DNA of 19,803 nucleotides, taken from assembly GCA_964457405.1 (NCBI GenBank), contig CAYWEP010000016.1:1-19803 (forward strand), in the 5' to 3' direction. Below the pieces are notes generated by a model that was given only the letters and a program-made list of their open reading frames with translations, ran no database searches and had not been told where the DNA came from. Origin of the DNA: CAYWEP01 sp964457405. GTDB lineage: Bacteria > Patescibacteriota > Microgenomatia > Levybacterales > UBA12049. The position numbers and the translations under genes were made by a program. This document shows, in pieces, positions 17,848 through 19,803 of the stretch (its first letter is position 1; each line of letters starts with the position of its first letter).

Positions 17848-18875
17848 ATATCCTTCAGCGCTAACCCTGTGGCTACGGCATACTCTGGTCCGGCTTCAAG
17901 AAGGGGAGGAGGGACTCCTTGAATATTGAGCGCTTTCCAAGGATTGGCAATAACCGTTTCTATGCTAAGGTTTTTCGCAAAATAAAGATTAAGTCCCGGT
18001 AATTTTGCAGTCCCGCCGGCAAGCTGAACCTGCGTCACCGGGGATATGTTTTTATATTTCTCATTATAAAATGCGAGAGCTTTTCTCACTTCCGAAACAA
18101 GCGAGGTCAGAATCGGATCTACTGCTTTCCCGATTTTACCGCCGAAATTTTTTTCCAAAATGCCATAGGTTTTTTTGTATTCTTCGGCCTGAAGGTTTGT
18201 AAAATTGAAATCCGAAGCAATCGCCCTGTTTATAGCGATTCCTCCCAAAGGAATTGAATAGGTAAAGATAACCATACCGTTTTGCACGATGGCCAATGCT
18301 GTATTCAGACTACCGATATTCATAACAATACTCGTCGGGAAGGTGCTCCCAGTGAGCACAGAGCGTACTACCGCAAGGATTTCTGTTTCAACTGAGGCAA
18401 CAGAAAAGCCGGCTAGCTCTACGATTTTCTGATATCGCTTCAAAAGCTCCGTAGGCGCCGCGACCAGTAATACCTGCATTTTTAATCCAGACTGCATTTT
18501 TACATCTCTCCGAAGTACCATCCAATCAATGGTTATGGTAGATAACGGGGCGGGTATATACTGCTCGGCCTCCCAATAGACCGCCGAAGAAAGTTCTTTA
18601 TCAGATAAAACCGGCATGTCAATCACTTTTGTAAAAACCTGTCCGTCTGAAAGGGCAAGGTTTACCAAACGGCTGGGAACCTTCGCCTCCGAAATAAGAT
18701 CGCTTATGACCTGTGCCATTTGCTCCTGGTCAAAGGGAGATTCAGAAAAAATACCCTTTGCGGGAGAAGGCACACTCATACACGCTTTCAGAGATATTCC
18801 TTCTTTTTGCCGTTCCAGCCAGACGGTTTTGACAGACGTTGCTCCGATATCAAGACCAAATGTAATCTCCTTCAT
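17844..18875 (-). CDS. pilM: type IV pilus assembly ATPase-fold protein PilM
   Basis: PilM is a cytoplasmic actin/FtsA-fold protein that docks on the PilN N-terminus. The 343 residues begin EITFGLDIGATSVKTVWLE (phosphate-1 loop DIGATSVK). They contain the PilM segment DKELSSAVYWEAEQYIPAPL and the second phosphate loop MNIGSLNTALAIV, and end with QVQLAGGTAKLPGLNLYF and the family-typical YAVATGLAL. The start at 18875 has no ribosome-binding site upstream and follows the pilX stop by 5 bases, suggesting coupled translation. Confidence 0.92.
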   Translation of the reverse strand: MKEITFGLDIGATSVKTVWLERQKEGISLKACMSVPSPAKGIFSESPFDQEQMAQVISDLISEAKVPSRLVNLALSDGQVFTKVIDMPVLSDKELSSAVYWEAEQYIPAPLSTITIDWMVLRRDVKMQSGLKMQVLLVAAPTELLKRYQKIVELAGFSVASVETEILAVVRSVLTGSTFPTSIVMNIGSLNTALAIVQNGMVIFTYSIPLGGIAINRAIASDFNFTNLQAEEYKKTYGILEKNFGGKIGKAVDPILTSLVSEVRKALAFYNEKYKNISPVTQVQLAGGTAKLPGLNLYFAKNLSIETVIANPWKALNIQGVPPPLLEAGPEYAVATGLALKDI

Positions 18876-18880
18876 ATGCG

Positions 18881-19750
18881 TTACGGGACCAAAAGGAGGG
18901 TAGTAAAAAACTCATTCGGCACTTTCGGGAATCCCCGAAATACCCTGATTTTGTGTTGGGAGTCTCCTGATTTTCCTACAGATTCAATAACCGATCCTTG
19001 CGGAGGGAAAGGGCTATCGCCTTCAATACCAATTGCCGTTGAGGCATAAAGCGGAATAATACGAGCAATAAGACCCGGTTGAGCCGGATCAATGGTGATC
19101 GTGACGCGGTTGGTAAATTGGGCCGTCAGTAGCTGCCAGACACCTGCGTCAGAAGCAGCAAAATTGTTTTCTCCCCTTCTTGGTGCACACGGGTCAAAAA
19201 CATAATGCGTAGCAGCTGGATCGTTTTCCGGTCCTGTCAGCAAAACAACTTCAATTGCCGCCTGAGTGTTACTCGCCTGGGCTTGCTGACAGTCATCTGT
19301 ATCTGACCCCCAATAGACAGTTAGATTCCCGCTCCATTGTGGAAGGGAATAGTCAGGATAGGAAGAAAGCCAAATATCAACGCCGTCGTCTTTTATCACA
19401 GGGCTGTTATTGTTGAGAAGCAAACGAGCGTCTACCAGCTTAGTTACTGTCACCTTGTCTATTTCTGCCCCGCCTAAGGGCTGTTTTTGAAAGTACGTTC
19501 CGGGTTCAGTTAATTTTAACGCTTGCTCAATGCCAGCTTCAGCAGCAGAAAAGGCTTGCTGTGATTCTTCTTCTTCTTCTGTGACGCGTAAATTTGTAAT
19601 ACTTCTTGTGGTAATGGAGAGACCCACAGTAAGAGCAACTGTCATAATGAGGATAACAATAAGCAGCAACTGCCCTTTTTGCAAGGGATTTGCTTGGAAT
19701 GACATATCCATAGCGTAACAATGATGAGGTACAGGTGTCAACTCTCTCAC
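18881..19750 (-). CDS. PilX-like type IV minor pilin-related protein
   Basis: The protein carries a prepilin-like N-terminus: a short leader ending LQKG, then QLLLIVILIMTVALTVGLSI as the hydrophobic helix, TTRSITNLRVTEEEEESQQA, and the motif AFSAAEAGIEQAL seen in PilX-type proteins. Cleavage would be after Gly of LQKG-Q, an unusual +1 residue. The remaining ~200 residues are a secreted beta-rich domain with two cysteines (DDCQQ and DPCAP). The GTG start at 19750 has an AGGAGGT ribosome-binding site 7 bases upstream and overlaps the preceding stop (GTGA), giving 289 residues. An alternative ATG at 19705 (MSFQANPLQKG) gives a more typical short leader and lies 6 bases after a promoter-like -10. 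Confidence 0.78.
   Translation of the reverse strand: MRELTPVPHHCYAMDMSFQANPLQKGQLLLIVILIMTVALTVGLSITTRSITNLRVTEEEEESQQAFSAAEAGIEQALKLTEPGTYFQKQPLGGAEIDKVTVTKLVDARLLLNNNSPVIKDDGVDIWLSSYPDYSLPQWSGNLTVYWGSDTDDCQQAQASNTQAAIEVVLLTGPENDPAATHYVFDPCAPRRGENNFAASDAGVWQLLTAQFTNRVTITIDPAQPGLIARIIPLYASTAIGIEGDSPFPPQGSVIESVGKSGDSQHKIRVFRGFPKVPNEFFTTLLLVP
19706..19741 (-). promoter_or_regulatory. possible internal promoter in the 5' end of the PilX-like gene
   Basis: On the minus strand TTGACA (19741-19736), an 18-base spacer and TACGCT (19717-19712) preceded by TGT lie 6 bases before ATG 19705. If used, it would give a leaderless mRNA for the shorter form and drive pilM-pilN-pilO. Confidence 0.35.
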
Positions 19751-19803
19751 GGTGCCACCTCCTGATAGAGGAAATTCTGTGTCTTTAAGACTTCTGGGGT
19801 ATT
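19747..19803 (-). CDS. C-terminal end of an upstream gene in the pilus cluster (partial)
   Basis: An open frame enters from the right window edge and ends NTPEVLKTQNFLYQEVAP before TGA at 19749-19747. Only 18 residues are visible, too few to name. The stop overlaps the GTG start of the PilX-like gene, and the AGGAGGT ribosome-binding site of that gene lies inside it, so it is probably another pilin-like gene in the same operon. Confidence 0.5.
   Translation of the reverse strand, partial: NTPEVLKTQNFLYQEVAP

Overview
The window is a compact, essentially gap-free stretch of bacterial chromosome with no RNA genes, insertion sequences or CRISPR array. Small reduced genes, very short intergenic spacers, a PheRS beta subunit lacking its tRNA-binding OB domain, a LytR_C membrane protein, a double TFIIB-type zinc-ribbon protein and a pared-down PilM/PilN/PilO/PilX cluster together suggest a Candidate Phyla Radiation (Patescibacteria) organism, probably of the Microgenomates type. 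That placement is an inference from gene style, not a database result. Several genes (tyrS, nusB, rnc) end in TGA, so the standard bacterial code is used; recoding of TGA to Gly, as in Gracilibacteria/SR1, is excluded.

Layout. 1-1614 (+): translation block with the thrS 3' end, infC, rpmI and rplT, the first three overlapping one another. 1677-4603 (+): pheS and pheT behind their own promoter. 4671-4943 (+): an orphan 90-aa protein with the best consensus promoter in the window. 4947-7268 (-): a class A penicillin-binding protein, divergent from tyrS-purH (7322-10111, +). 10252-11004 (+): LytR_C membrane protein, convergent with a zinc-ribbon protein (11008-11556, -). 11632-13784 (+): a 34-aa membrane miniprotein and recG. 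13980-16573 (+): rpmF-nusB-rnc, then rpsP-khpA, then trmD; rimM and rplS, which often accompany trmD, are absent. 16587-19803 (-): type IV pilus genes in transcriptional order (partial gene)-pilX-pilM-pilN-pilO.

Functionally this is mostly core housekeeping: translation initiation, ribosomal proteins, three aminoacyl-tRNA synthetases, RNA processing and tRNA methylation. It is joined to cell-wall synthesis, purine synthesis (the last two steps to IMP), fork rescue and the inner-membrane assembly platform of type IV pili.

The less ordinary content is non-coding. (1) Several genes have a -10 box (usually extended, TGn plus hexamer) ending only 6-9 bases before the start codon, implying leaderless mRNAs. 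(2) A short CCTTCGA...CTCAGG element lies in frame inside three essential genes (thrS, PBP, trmD), each time read in a different reading frame. (3) Inverted arrays of 7- or 8-base repeats, or an imperfect palindrome, occupy the gaps just before rplT, rpsP and trmD. (4) A 49-bp element with an identical 24-base core lies in the two gaps that bracket the LytR_C/zinc-ribbon/recG segment. I see no complete new defence or metabolic system here; these repeat families and the start-site architecture are the strongest leads.
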